From: Bdellovibrio bacteriovorus
Lineage (GTDB): Bacteria; Bdellovibrionota; Bdellovibrionia; Bdellovibrionales; Bdellovibrionaceae
Direction: 5' to 3'
DNA: 64,000 nt
NCBI RefSeq assembly: GCF_001592745.1
Contig: NZ_LUKD01000005.1
Span: forward strand, 1 to 64,000
The notes beneath the pieces are model-generated. The model ran no database searches, was not told where the DNA came from, and worked only from the letters and a program-made list of their open reading frames with translations. Below, one piece after another: positions 24,058 to 33,159 of the stretch (position 1 is the stretch's first letter; every line of letters starts with the position of its first letter). The position numbers were made by a program, and so were the translations under genes.

Positions 24058-26286
24058 ATGCAGCACTTACCAGCAATGATTTCCGATTTAGCCCTGATTC
24101 TTGGTACCGCGGGGCTAGTGACTTTGATCTTTAAAAAACTCAATCAGCCCATTGTTCTTGGATATCTTGTTGCGGGCTTTCTGGTCGGTCCTAAGACCAC
24201 AATCTTCCCAACCATTGTCAGTAATGACAGCATTCACCTGTGGGCCGAGATTGGCGTTATTTTTCTTTTGTTCGCCCTGGGCCTTGAGTTCAGTTTTAAG
24301 AAGCTTTTCCGGGTGGGTGGTTCTTCGAGTTTCACGGCTATTTTAGAAATCTCGTTGATGATTGTTTTTGGTTACGTGACGGGTCGTCTATTAGATTGGT
24401 CGCCGATGGACAGTCTTTTCTTGGGTGGAATCTTAGCAATCTCGTCCACGTCAATTATCATTCGTACCATCGAAGAGCTGGGATTCAAAAATCTTCGCTT
24501 CGTCAGTCAGGTCTTCGGGATTTTAGTTATCGAAGATCTTGTGGCCGTGCTTTTGATGGTCCTTCTAACAACCGTGGCTTTAACTCGCGATTTTGCGGGC
24601 ACTGAAATGTTGGGTGCTATCGTAAAGCTTTCTTTCTTCCTTTCTATCTGGTTTGTGGCCGGGATCTTCATGCTGCCTTCGTTTATGAAAAAAGCCCAAA
24701 AGCTTTTGAACGAAGAAACCGTTCTGGTGGTCGCTGTGGGTCTTTGCTTAGTGATGGTGGTTTTTGCAAGTTCCGTGGGCTTTTCTTCAGCTCTGGGCGC
24801 CTTTATCATGGGTTCTATTTTGGCAGAGACCATTGAAGGTGAGCGTATTCATCATCTTGTTGGTCCCATCAAAAATCTGTTTTCAGCCGTGTTCTTTATT
24901 TCCGTCGGAATGTTGATTGATCCGATTGTGATTCGCGACAACTGGAAAGAAGTTTTGATTTTATCAAGTGTCGTTCTTGTCGGTAAGACGTTCAGTGTTA
25001 CATTGGGATCTGTGCTTGCCGGACAAACGCTCAAGTCTTCGGTGCAATCAGGAATGAGTCTTGCGCAAATCGGTGAGTTCTCATTCATCATCGCCACCTT
25101 AGGCTTAAGCTTAAAAGTCGTAAGCGAAAAGATTTATCCGATTGCGGTGTCAGTTTCGGTTGTAACGGCATTTACGACACCTTACATGTTAAGATCTTCG
25201 GGCAAAGTGTATGCTTTTTTAGAGAAAGTTCTTCCCGCCAAGTTGATCGCGGCTCTTGATAGCTATAGCGTGATTTCTTTTTCCATGTCAGGAAATAAAG
25301 AATGGAAAGAGCAAGTGCGCTCTTACATTTTGAAGGTTGTTTTGAATTCTGTCGTTGTCGTAGCGATCTTTCTTCTGATGGCGCGCGTGTTTCTGCCGTT
25401 TCTGTTAGAAAGACAGGTTGAAGAAGGGCCGGCTAAATTTATTTCTTTAAGTGCCACTCTGGTGTTAACGGCTCCGTTTCTTTGGGCCTTGGCATTTGGT
25501 CGCACCAAACAGTTTGAGATTCTGTTGGTCGAACAAGGTAAAGGAAATCATAACTACGTATTTCTGGTTTCGCGCATTATGCTAGCCGTCGGTTTATTGG
25601 GTGCCATGGTGGCTCAGTTCGTACCTCTTGCTTGGGCGGTGGGAATCACGCTTTGGATGGTGGTGGTTGTTGGTTATGTTCTTTCCCAAAAATTGCGAGA
25701 TATCTACGAGTGGTTTGAAAATCGTTTTCTTTCCAATCTTCATGATGACGTCCAAAAGAAGCACGCGCGAAAGAGCAACCGAGCGTTGGCGCCTTGGGAT
25801 GCGCACATCACCGAGTTCACCATTCCGCCGGAAGCTCCCTACGTAGGGACGCCTTTTCATCAACTTTCGATTCGTGAAAAGTATGGTGTTACGATCGCCT
25901 TGATTGAACGTGGACGCAAAAGAATCACCGCCCCAGGGCGCAATGAGTGCCTGATGCCTCATGATCAGGTTCATGTTATCGGAACAGATGCGCAGCTGAT
26001 TCGCTTTAAGTCGTTCATCGATTCTGAAAACTTTGATGTTTCCCCAGCGATGAGTGTCGGAGAAGCTTCGCAATACAGTCTGGAACAGTATGTGATGACC
26101 GAGGATTCTCCGTACTTGAATAAGACCATTCGTGAGTGCGGGTTGCGTGAAGCGACAAATGGCTTAGTGGTGGGTGTTGAACGCGAAGGAATGCGTATTT
26201 TGAATCCGGATTCTTCAGAGACTTTGCAAAAAGGTGATGTTCTTTGGATTGTCGGTGACCGTACAAAAATCCTGCAACTTGATTAA
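24058..26286 (+). CDS. Kef/CPA2-type cation:proton antiporter with two RCK-C domains
   Basis: This 742-residue transporter starts at ATG 24058 (a TTG 12 codons upstream is less likely). Residues 1-390 hold about 12-13 membrane helices of the Na/H exchanger fold, including VIEDLVAVLLM and GFSSALGAFIMG. A second hydrophobic stretch (about 420-540) precedes two TrkA-C/RCK-C domains (TIPPEAPYVGTPFHQL... and VMTEDSPYLNKTIREC...). No nucleotide-binding TrkA-N domain is present. It likely exchanges K+ or Na+ for H+ at the inner membrane. The order KefB core, extra helices, two RCK-C matches some RosB-like antiporters. Stop overlaps the convergent aldehyde dehydrogenase by four bases. Confidence 0.88.
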   Translation: MQHLPAMISDLALILGTAGLVTLIFKKLNQPIVLGYLVAGFLVGPKTTIFPTIVSNDSIHLWAEIGVIFLLFALGLEFSFKKLFRVGGSSSFTAILEISLMIVFGYVTGRLLDWSPMDSLFLGGILAISSTSIIIRTIEELGFKNLRFVSQVFGILVIEDLVAVLLMVLLTTVALTRDFAGTEMLGAIVKLSFFLSIWFVAGIFMLPSFMKKAQKLLNEETVLVVAVGLCLVMVVFASSVGFSSALGAFIMGSILAETIEGERIHHLVGPIKNLFSAVFFISVGMLIDPIVIRDNWKEVLILSSVVLVGKTFSVTLGSVLAGQTLKSSVQSGMSLAQIGEFSFIIATLGLSLKVVSEKIYPIAVSVSVVTAFTTPYMLRSSGKVYAFLEKVLPAKLIAALDSYSVISFSMSGNKEWKEQVRSYILKVVLNSVVVVAIFLLMARVFLPFLLERQVEEGPAKFISLSATLVLTAPFLWALAFGRTKQFEILLVEQGKGNHNYVFLVSRIMLAVGLLGAMVAQFVPLAWAVGITLWMVVVVGYVLSQKLRDIYEWFENRFLSNLHDDVQKKHARKSNRALAPWDAHITEFTIPPEAPYVGTPFHQLSIREKYGVTIALIERGRKRITAPGRNECLMPHDQVHVIGTDAQLIRFKSFIDSENFDVSPAMSVGEASQYSLEQYVMTEDSPYLNKTIRECGLREATNGLVVGVEREGMRILNPDSSETLQKGDVLWIVGDRTKILQLD

Positions 26287-27683
26287 AGTTTCAGGTCAAT
26301 CATCAGCTTCATAAGTTTCAGCTTAAAATCAGAGTAGGGTGGGTAAATCAAGCGCAGCAGACGTCCCATCCAAGACTGACGTAAAATGGCCTTTTCGTGT
26401 GAGAAGTTTTTAAAACCGAAAAAACCATGGGAGCTACCCATGCCACTGTGCCCAACGCCACCGAAGGGAAGATGGGGGTTCGCAAGGTGAATGACGGAGT
26501 CATTCACGCAAACTCCGCCGGAGGAAGTCTCTTTCAAGATATGCTCAATATTGAGTTTGCTTCGAGAGTAAATATAAAGTGATAAAGGCTTTTCGCGCTC
26601 GTTTATATAGTGAACGGCATCAGCGATATCTTTAAACGGCACAAGTGGCAGAAGTGGCCCAAAGATTTCTTCCTTCATGATTGCGGCGTGTGGATCTACT
26701 TTTTCTAAAACTGTGGGCGCGATATAGTGAGAGCCAACGTCGACATCTCCGCCATAGGAAATTTCTGCGTTGGAGTTTTTAGCTTCTTCAATCATATTCG
26801 CCAGGCGACGGGTGTGATGAGTCGATACGACACGAGCGAGATGTTTTGATTTTTTCTGCTCTTCTTTTTTGCCGTAAAACTCCTCGATCTTTTTAAAAAG
26901 TTCCGTTTTAAACTCCGCAAGAATTTCGCGCTGAACAAGAATGTAGTCAGGTGCGACACAGGTTTGCCCGGCATTAAGAAACTTGGCCCAGGCTATTTTT
27001 TCTGCGGCCAGCGATATGTTGGCGGAGGCGTCAACGATCGTAGGGGATTTTCCGCCTAGTTCCAAAGTCAGGCTTGTCAGATGCTTGCTTGCGGCCTCCA
27101 TGATGATCTTTCCCACGCGTGTACTGCCAGTGAAGAAGATGTGATCGAAGGGCAGGTTTAAAAGTTCGCTTGTGGTTTCGGGGCCGCCTTCAATCAGTTT
27201 TATATGCTCTGGAGCGAAGGTCTCATCCATCATCCTCTTTAAAAGACGGGATGTATGCGTTGTAAATTCAGAAGGTTTTAATAGGGCACAGTTTCCCGCC
27301 GCAATAGCCGAAATCAAAGGTGCTAGAGTGAGTTGAAAGGGATAGTTCCACGGGGCGATGATTAAACAGACCCCGCGAGGTTCGTAAGAAATCGAACTAT
27401 TCGAGCCTAGTAAAAGCAAAGGTGTTTTAACTTTTTGAGGGCGGGACCATTTTTTTAAATTCTTTTTTGCAAACTGAATTTCATGAAGTGTCGGATAGAC
27501 TTCAGTAATTAAAGTCTCGGCTTCCGGTTTTTGAAAGTCGTGACTTAAAGCCTTGATGATGTCGGGGATATTTTTACGAATGACGGCATCGAGTTTATTC
27601 AAATATTCCACGCGCGTTTTGATAGGCTCTTTGCGCAGCTGAAGACTGAAATGTTTCTGATGAAGGAATATTTGTTCAAGCAT
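26283..27683 (-). CDS. NAD(P)-dependent aldehyde dehydrogenase, class 3-like
   Basis: This 466-residue enzyme oxidises aldehydes to acids. Motifs are SYEPRGVCLIIAPWNYPFQL, GSTRVGKIIMEAA, LELGGKSP (general-base Glu) and NAGQTCVAPDYIL (catalytic Cys). It also has EEIFGPLLPLVPF and NPHLPFGGVGHSGMGSSHGFFGF. The short N-terminus and the hydrophobic basic C-terminal tail (LLRLIYPPYSDFKLK) are characteristic of ALDH3/AlkH-like fatty aldehyde dehydrogenases, so membrane-lipid aldehydes are a likely substrate. The upstream gap of 120 bases suggests its own promoter. Confidence 0.93.
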   Translation of the reverse strand: MLEQIFLHQKHFSLQLRKEPIKTRVEYLNKLDAVIRKNIPDIIKALSHDFQKPEAETLITEVYPTLHEIQFAKKNLKKWSRPQKVKTPLLLLGSNSSISYEPRGVCLIIAPWNYPFQLTLAPLISAIAAGNCALLKPSEFTTHTSRLLKRMMDETFAPEHIKLIEGGPETTSELLNLPFDHIFFTGSTRVGKIIMEAASKHLTSLTLELGGKSPTIVDASANISLAAEKIAWAKFLNAGQTCVAPDYILVQREILAEFKTELFKKIEEFYGKKEEQKKSKHLARVVSTHHTRRLANMIEEAKNSNAEISYGGDVDVGSHYIAPTVLEKVDPHAAIMKEEIFGPLLPLVPFKDIADAVHYINEREKPLSLYIYSRSKLNIEHILKETSSGGVCVNDSVIHLANPHLPFGGVGHSGMGSSHGFFGFKNFSHEKAILRQSWMGRLLRLIYPPYSDFKLKLMKLMIDLKL

Positions 27684-27804
27684 GTATTTATGTTAGAGGA
27701 CCAGGTAAAGGAAGCAACGCCTATTTTAAAGACGAGTACAAAATCTTGTTGAAATATCTGTTAAGAATCAGGAGCGGCGAGCCGCTTTGGACTCAAACCG
27801 CACT

Positions 27805-28812
27805 TTAGAAAATCTTTGAACAACGGGCGGGCATCACGCGATTTTTCTGCTGCACAAGGCTCCACAGAATTTTAGAACCTAATTCATTATTCATCAACTC
27901 TGGGTGAAACTGTAATAACATTCCGCGCCCATTTTTAAACTCAGTGGCTTCGGTGATGCCATCATGGCTTCTTGCCGCGATTTGCAGCATTCCACCTTCT
28001 TTAAAAATCACCGACTGGTGATGAAGAGAATTGACGGTCATTTTCATATTTCCGTCAGCAAATGGTTTTAAAAGGTTGTATTTCGTTTCCACGACGTCAA
28101 TAGGGTGCCAGTCATTGCCATGGGCGACTTTGTCGCCGATGTGAAAAGGAATATCTTGGATAAGTTGATATCCCAGAGCGACCGAAGTGATCTGAGATCC
28201 TCGGCATACTCCTAAAAGAAATCCTTTTTCTTGTGCAACATAAGACTTGATAAGTGCCACTTCGAATTGGTCACGAGCGGGAATGGTGTTGCGCGAATGA
28301 AAGTTCTCTTTTTTATAAAGGTGGGTGTCGACATCATCGCCGCCCATAGCCACCATCATGGGGAACTTTTCGGCGATCTGCTTAAAGAGTTCCCGAGTCT
28401 CTTCCTGGCTCAAGCCAAGGTTGGCGTTGATGGGAAGAATGTAAGAGGTCTGTCGAGATTGTTGGAAAATGCGTTTGAAATTTTGCACACGCAAAGAATT
28501 GCGTGTGTAGTCTTTGGGAAGATTGGCAATAAGAAGAGCGCGACTTTCGCGGTCCTCTTGCGAGAGAGCTTTAAAGCCGTGCAAAGGTAAAGCGGGCACA
28601 CGTCCTTCAAATAGCTCCATGAGGTCGGGGTTTTTGCCTAAATTATTTAAATACCGTTGTGCTGCTTGTTCGGGTGTTTCTGATTGTCTGACTGGCAAAA
28701 TCAGCGGCGCCATGGCTTCGCTAACATGCCATTCAAAAAGTTTCAGACTTTCTGCCGCGAAGGCGGAAAGTCCTTGAAGAGTCAGTGCTAAGAATAAGAG
28801 AAGGCACTTCAT
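27805..28812 (-). CDS. Secreted class-I glutamine amidotransferase-like hydrolase (peptidase C26)
   Basis: This is a 335-residue protein. ATG at 28812 begins a signal peptide (MKCLLLFLALTLQGLSAFAA), and a longer frame to 28839 would spoil it. The catalytic triad of class-I amidotransferases is visible: Cys in FLLGVCRGSQITSVALGYQ and His-Glu in LLQFHPEL. Gly-Gly-Asp-Asp (AMGGDDVDTHLY) is typical of gamma-Glu-GABA hydrolase/PuuD relatives. The export signal is unusual for this family, whose members are mostly cytoplasmic. A periplasmic gamma-glutamyl hydrolase is inferred. The gene follows the barrel gene at 28823 by about ten bases. Confidence 0.85.
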   Translation of the reverse strand: MKCLLLFLALTLQGLSAFAAESLKLFEWHVSEAMAPLILPVRQSETPEQAAQRYLNNLGKNPDLMELFEGRVPALPLHGFKALSQEDRESRALLIANLPKDYTRNSLRVQNFKRIFQQSRQTSYILPINANLGLSQEETRELFKQIAEKFPMMVAMGGDDVDTHLYKKENFHSRNTIPARDQFEVALIKSYVAQEKGFLLGVCRGSQITSVALGYQLIQDIPFHIGDKVAHGNDWHPIDVVETKYNLLKPFADGNMKMTVNSLHHQSVIFKEGGMLQIAARSHDGITEATEFKNGRGMLLQFHPELMNNELGSKILWSLVQQKNRVMPARCSKIF

Positions 28813-28822
28813 TAATATCCCT

Positions 28823-29557
28823 TTAGATATCAAATACAAGACCAGTGGAAAGAGCTACGGAGCTATTCTTGATTTCTGTTCCTTCAGCACTTTCTTTATT
28901 TACTTTATTTAAGCCCAATTGGTAGTCACCTTGAATCAGGACTGAAAACATATTGTTGATGCGAAGAACGCCGCCGACTCCGAGGCCTGCGCGAAAATCC
29001 GTTTCGTTCGCTGAATCTTTGATGTCTACGCTGCCTGTAAGACCTCCCGTGCCGGTCATTTTCGCTTCTTGTAGCAGTCCGACAACGCCACCGCCTTTAA
29101 TGAAGAAGTGTGTGGCTTCTGGGTCTTGAAAGGCATATCGAACGTAGAGGGGGGCTTCCAGATACTTAAATTTGTAATCAAACGCTGCTCTGCCCGGTGC
29201 AACAATCACATCGTCAGAGCTATAAGGATAAGAAAGTTTGGCTCCACGCTCTGAATAATAGAGACCTGTTTCAAACTGCAGTTGAGATCGGCCTAAGCGC
29301 AAACCTAAACCGGCTTGCATGCCGCCGATAGTTTCTAATTCCGCTCCATTTTTTCCTTCAACGCCACCGAATGTTGAAGAAGTGTAACCAATAACAGGTT
29401 CCAAATGTACGAAAGAAGATCGTGGTTCGATGGCATCCATGCGGGAATATCCGGCGGCCCCTTGATTGTTGCGCATGCTTTTAAAGGATTTTGCAGAAGC
29501 GATTGATGAAAAACCCATCACGATAGAAGCAGCGGTAACAAAGATCTTTGTTTTCAT
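28823..29557 (-). CDS. Outer-membrane beta-barrel (PorT/OmpA-like) protein
   Basis: This 244-residue secreted protein has a signal peptide (MKTKIFVTAASIVMGFSSIASA) and a strand-rich mature part typical of small eight-stranded barrels: GMQAGLGLRLGRSQLQFETGLYYSERGAKL, FKYLEAPLYVRYAF, FRAGLGVGGVLRI, SVLIQGDYQLGL and SVALSTGLVFDI. Such proteins span the outer membrane. The AGGAG ribosome site is just upstream. It probably shares a transcript with the secreted amidotransferase-like gene downstream. No ligand or function is known. Confidence 0.8.
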   Translation of the reverse strand: MKTKIFVTAASIVMGFSSIASAKSFKSMRNNQGAAGYSRMDAIEPRSSFVHLEPVIGYTSSTFGGVEGKNGAELETIGGMQAGLGLRLGRSQLQFETGLYYSERGAKLSYPYSSDDVIVAPGRAAFDYKFKYLEAPLYVRYAFQDPEATHFFIKGGGVVGLLQEAKMTGTGGLTGSVDIKDSANETDFRAGLGVGGVLRINNMFSVLIQGDYQLGLNKVNKESAEGTEIKNSSVALSTGLVFDI

Positions 29558-29696
29558 TTGAATCTCCTGTTTGCAGTTCTAACAAAGCAAAGACGGTGCC
29601 GAAGGAGCAAGAAAAGTGTGAGGAGATTTTTAAGTTTATTTGAGGACTTAGAACGATGTCTCGTTATGAGATGGTAAAGATGTGAACGCGGCACTA

Positions 29697-29729
29697 ACAA
29701 AAAAAGGCGTTGAACAGATAAACAACGCC
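29697..29729 (-). terminator. Rho-independent terminator (minus strand)
   Basis: A stem AGGCGTTG / CAACGCCT with a 10-base loop has its T-run on the minus strand (29697-29703), 16 bases after the CoA-binding protein stop. Confidence 0.85.
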
Positions 29730-29744
29730 TGGCACTTCAAGGGC

Positions 29745-30113
29745 TTATTTTTCAAACTGATTGGTTCTTAGCATCACGAGCGTGCAGGCTTCTAAAGTTT
29801 CAATGCCTGCATTCTGCAATGCGGTTTCAATTTCTCGCGACTCCGTGCCCGGATTGAAAATCACACGACGTGGTTTTAGTTTTATGATCTTGTCGACATG
29901 CTGTTCAAGATTTTTAGGATTCATATAAAGAGTGACCGTATCGATACCTTGAAGATTACTGAGTGAGGCGACAACGGGGACGCCTTCGATTTCGTCCAAG
30001 CCAGGATTTACGGGAAATACCGTGTGTCCGTATTCTCGCAACATCTTCATTGCGAGGTAAGAATAACGTTCTGGATTTTTACTGGCTCCGAGAATGGCGA
30101 CTTTTTCTTTCAT
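29745..30113 (-). CDS. CoA-binding protein (YccU-like)
   Basis: This is a 122-residue single Rossmann-fold CoA-binding domain. VAILGASKNPERYSYLAMKML is the nucleotide-binding start, then GHTVFPVNPGLDEIEG, VTLYMNPKN and RRVIFNPGTESREIE complete the family pattern. Members bind CoA, and the role of the single-domain type is not established. It likely shares a transcript with the small Cys-containing gene upstream (40-base gap) and ends at the terminator near 29697. Confidence 0.88.
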   Translation of the reverse strand: MKEKVAILGASKNPERYSYLAMKMLREYGHTVFPVNPGLDEIEGVPVVASLSNLQGIDTVTLYMNPKNLEQHVDKIIKLKPRRVIFNPGTESREIETALQNAGIETLEACTLVMLRTNQFEK

Positions 30114-30153
30114 ACGGAAAGTATATGTCGCCTGATTGGGGCCGTCATCTCTT

Positions 30154-30336
30154 TCAGCGGACTTTTGTGTTTTTATTGATGAAGATCACCGGGCAGAGTC
30201 CCGCTTGGCAGCAGAGCTTTGCGACATCCTTTGACCTCGCACGATCCGTATCGATCGCGTTAATAAGTTTAACGGCTTCTACTGAGAGTTGTGAACTTTG
30301 ACAGTCGCTTCCGGAAACTAAACGAACCACTCGCAC
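30154..30336 (-). CDS. Small Cys-containing protein of unknown function
   Basis: This 60-residue protein starts at GTG 30336 with a perfect GGAGG six bases upstream, which is why I accept it. It has four Cys (one in SDCQSS, then LCCQAGLC), no signal peptide and a mixed alpha/beta composition (VVRLVSGS, VIFINKNTKV). A metal or redox role is possible from the cysteines but unproven. It is followed by the CoA-binding gene. The 255 bases upstream carry several hairpins. Confidence 0.55.
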   Translation of the reverse strand: MRVVRLVSGSDCQSSQLSVEAVKLINAIDTDRARSKDVAKLCCQAGLCPVIFINKNTKVR

Positions 30337-30591
30337 TGAACACCTCCGCCTTCTTTAGGATAAGGCGGGAATTTGCGGGGAATCTAGTTGTTGAGAATAA
30401 TTCTTAGCAAGTGAAAGCAGGTTGAGAATCCCTCCCGGGGAGGAGGCTGTAGGCTGTAAACCTACAAAGTCAGGTGGGTCTGTCTTTGTGGAAATCCCGT
30501 TCTGAATCAGGTCTGTCTCAGAATGAGGAGAGCTTGAAAAATACCGTGCCAAAACTCTAGACGAAAGTGTGTATTGTGCCGATAAGTCTAT
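30337..30591. other. Hairpin-rich divergent intergenic region
   Basis: Three inverted repeats are visible: CCTCCC-G-GGGAGG (30431-30443), TGTAGG ... CCTACA (30448-30466) and TTCTGA ... TCAGAA near 30500. They lie between a minus-strand small gene and a plus-strand lipoprotein gene. A minus-strand frame crosses the region but lacks a ribosome site. No known riboswitch consensus fits. Confidence 0.4.
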
Positions 30592-33159
30592 GTGCAAACT
30601 GTGGATCGTCTTTTCAATAATGCGCAAGTATTTCGCAGGGTTTACCTGCTGTGCCTGTGCTTTCTTTTGCAGGCTTGTACAGAGCGAGATCTCCAAGTTC
30701 AAATGCTCGCGTCGCAAACTTTGGATGTGGGTTTATCCACGCCAGCAAATCCGACAAACAAAATAACTGGGATTCCTGTGTCGTTGGCATTGCCGAAGAT
30801 GGCAGATGCCGCTTCGTTGAAAGCAGAGATGTTCGAAATTCAAAACGCCACGCGTGAAGGAGACATATCCTGTGATAGTGACACCAATGTCTGTTCGTTT
30901 CTGGTTTCAGTCGCGGTGGAGAATGGTGTTGTCGCCTCAAATGTTCGTATCAAGCTCAATGCGGGAAATTTAAATTGGCGAGGCAGCAAAAGAACATTTG
31001 CTATTGAAGAGCAAAATCTCACGATCTCCATCCAAATTGTGCCACCGACAATCACTTCGTTTGTTTTAAAAAATGGCGATGCTTATTCTAACTCTTTAAG
31101 CATTCCCTACATAGTAACCGGGGAACGCATTGCTGAAGTTTATGTGACAGAAGATGCCACCTGTAACTCGGGTGGAGCTTGGGGACCTGCCTCCGGTAAT
31201 GTTGCGGTTTTGAGTGGTGAAGGAGTTAAAACCTTTTATTTAAAAGCCAAAGACGCCGCGGGTAATGTGACGTCGTGCACTCTGACGGACTCGATTGAAG
31301 TGGATTTAACGGCTCCAGAAATCACTGTTGCCGCTATGCCTGTGAGTGCGGGATCTATGAGCTCGACATTTTCATGGAGCTTGGGATACTCCGGCTTTTC
31401 GACTATCTCACTGTCACCGTCAGATATTGTTCTTTCGGGGGCATCGGTGGGCTGCAGTGTCGCTGTGAATGGGACGGGTGATAGTCGAAATATCGTTATT
31501 ACAAATTGTTCCGGAAATGGGCCGCTGTCAGTCACGGTGAACGAAAACACGGCACAAGATGAAGCTGGAAATCATGCAGCTCAACTTTTGTTATCGCCAG
31601 TGACGATTGATAATATTGCACCAGCTGTGATCATTACTTCACCGGCAGAGAACTTTCAGTTTCCGAGCCGAACACAATGGGCCTCTGTTTCTGGTACTTG
31701 CAGTGAGAATGGTAAGACCATCTCATTTAACTGGCCGACTCAAAGTATTGTGACGTGCACCGCCGATACTTGGAACGCCTTAATTGATTTTAGTAGTGCG
31801 GTGTCCGCAAATTCTGTGTCTTTGACGGCGACTCTGACAGATGCTGTCGGTCATTCAAGTTCTATAAGTAGAACATTTCTCTTACCTGTAGTTGAAATCT
31901 ATTCGAATCTTTATTCCTTCGCTGCCGTGAAAGGTGGCAAGGTGATCACTTGGGGTGAGTCGAGTTGGGGTGGTAATAGCTCTGCCGTTGCAAGTGATGT
32001 TTCAGCAAATGTCGTGAAGGTGGCTTCGACCTCGATTGCCTTTGCTGCAGTTAAAGCCAATGGATCTGTTGCGACCTGGGGGGATAGCGCTGCAGGAGGA
32101 TCTAGTTCAACTGTTGTCAGTCAACTGAGCTACGGAGTTAAAGACGTCTATGGAACGGGTTCTGCTTTTGCGGCAGTAAAAGTGGATGGCTCTGGCGTCA
32201 CTTGGGGTAATGGTGCCCTTGGAGGGGATTCTTCTTCCGTCAGTGCCGCATTGACCAGTGTTAAAAGCATTGTGAGTAACACCGGCGCCTTTGCCGCTAT
32301 CAAGGCGGATGGTTCTGTTGTGACCTGGGGCTCGAGTTCCATCGGGGGAAATAGCTCGACTGTGGCCTCGCGATTGTCTTCAGGAGTTGTGAGTGTGAAG
32401 TCGAACGACGGCGCTTTCGCGGCTTTGAAGTCCGATGGCTCTGTCGTAGCGTGGGGTAACTCTTCCAATGGGAGTTCGTTGCCTGCGGAGCTTGTTGCTT
32501 CCACAAATGTTGTGAAACTCTTCAGTAATAATTTTGCATTCGTGGCTTTAAAGTCTGATAGTTCTATTGTTGCTTGGGGTGGAGGAGCCGGAGGCCTTAA
32601 TGGAGGAATAACACCTTCAGAGCTGACGGTTCCTGGAGCTGGAGTCCTGGAAGTGGTTTCAAGTTTTTCGGCATTCACTGCGAAAAAAGATGATGGCAGT
32701 GTTGTATCCTGGGGAAGCTCAGACGCTGGCGGTGTTGCACCAACCGAGGCAACGACCGCGGGAAATATTGCGGCTGTTTTCGCTACTCAATATGCCTTTG
32801 CGGCATTAACTCAGGATGGTCGCGTGATTGCGTGGGGTGGTACAGCCTGCGGATCTTCAAACTGCGGTGGGACAGCGCCGACATCGGTGACGGCCGTAGG
32901 TTCCAATGTAGTGAAAATTTTTGCGAACAGAAATGCCTTTGCTGCGATTAAGTCAAACGGATCGGTGGTGACTTGGGGGCATCCTTCTTATGGTGGCGAC
33001 TCAAGTAGTGTGGCTGCCGCATTAAGTTCCAATGTCGTAAAAATATATTCGACTAGCAAAGCTTTTGCTGCCGTAAAAACAGACGGGACGGTGGTCACAT
33101 GGGGAGACGCAGGCTATGGCGGAGACAGTTCAGCCGTCTCCGCAGAGCTTGCACCTTAA
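30592..33159 (+). CDS. Large lipoprotein with Ig-like and RCC1-like repeat domains
   Basis: This is an 855-residue surface lipoprotein. GTG at 30592 is the assumed start. The next GTG, at 30601, is equally possible, and neither has a clear ribosome site. The signal ends in LLQAC (lipobox Cys near residue 29). A 410-residue N-terminal part has beta-sandwich (bacterial Ig-like) segments such as ITSFVLKNGDAYSN and TVDLTAPEITV-like linkers. Residues 441-855 are ten tandem 41-residue units with the core F-A-A-(V/I/L)-K-x-D/N-G-S-V-V-T-W-G. These are likely propeller blades. It probably acts as an adhesin or sensor on the surface. The stop abuts the convergent gene stop. Confidence 0.8.
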   Translation: MQTVDRLFNNAQVFRRVYLLCLCFLLQACTERDLQVQMLASQTLDVGLSTPANPTNKITGIPVSLALPKMADAASLKAEMFEIQNATREGDISCDSDTNVCSFLVSVAVENGVVASNVRIKLNAGNLNWRGSKRTFAIEEQNLTISIQIVPPTITSFVLKNGDAYSNSLSIPYIVTGERIAEVYVTEDATCNSGGAWGPASGNVAVLSGEGVKTFYLKAKDAAGNVTSCTLTDSIEVDLTAPEITVAAMPVSAGSMSSTFSWSLGYSGFSTISLSPSDIVLSGASVGCSVAVNGTGDSRNIVITNCSGNGPLSVTVNENTAQDEAGNHAAQLLLSPVTIDNIAPAVIITSPAENFQFPSRTQWASVSGTCSENGKTISFNWPTQSIVTCTADTWNALIDFSSAVSANSVSLTATLTDAVGHSSSISRTFLLPVVEIYSNLYSFAAVKGGKVITWGESSWGGNSSAVASDVSANVVKVASTSIAFAAVKANGSVATWGDSAAGGSSSTVVSQLSYGVKDVYGTGSAFAAVKVDGSGVTWGNGALGGDSSSVSAALTSVKSIVSNTGAFAAIKADGSVVTWGSSSIGGNSSTVASRLSSGVVSVKSNDGAFAALKSDGSVVAWGNSSNGSSLPAELVASTNVVKLFSNNFAFVALKSDSSIVAWGGGAGGLNGGITPSELTVPGAGVLEVVSSFSAFTAKKDDGSVVSWGSSDAGGVAPTEATTAGNIAAVFATQYAFAALTQDGRVIAWGGTACGSSNCGGTAPTSVTAVGSNVVKIFANRNAFAAIKSNGSVVTWGHPSYGGDSSSVAAALSSNVVKIYSTSKAFAAVKTDGTVVTWGDAGYGGDSSAVSAELAP
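31912..33159 (+). repeat. Ten degenerate 41-residue repeats within the lipoprotein gene
   Basis: Each unit begins A-F-A-A-(V/I/L)-K, continues D-G-S-V-V-T-W-G and often ends G-G-(D/N)-S-S-x-V. The period is about 123 bases. The last unit ends with the gene (SAELAP). The units differ at many silent and coding positions, so they are old duplications, not fresh copies. Confidence 0.9.

Noticed and set aside
30431-30520. Possible riboswitch in the hairpin-rich region
   Set aside because: I compared it by eye with TPP, cobalamin, SAM, glycine and cyclic-di-GMP consensus features and found no convincing match.
30355-30717. Minus-strand open frame of 120 codons upstream of the small Cys gene
   Set aside because: It has no ribosome site, overlaps the lipoprotein signal-peptide region on the other strand, and its composition looks random.
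32148-32678. Antisense open frame of 176 codons inside the repeat lipoprotein
   Set aside because: It arises because the repeated coding units lack stops in the opposite frame; no ribosome site or domain pattern is present.
31912-33159. Regularly spaced repeats that could suggest a CRISPR array
   Set aside because: The period is about 123 bases, units are diverged and lie in one continuous reading frame coding propeller-like repeats; there are no unique spacers and no cas genes.
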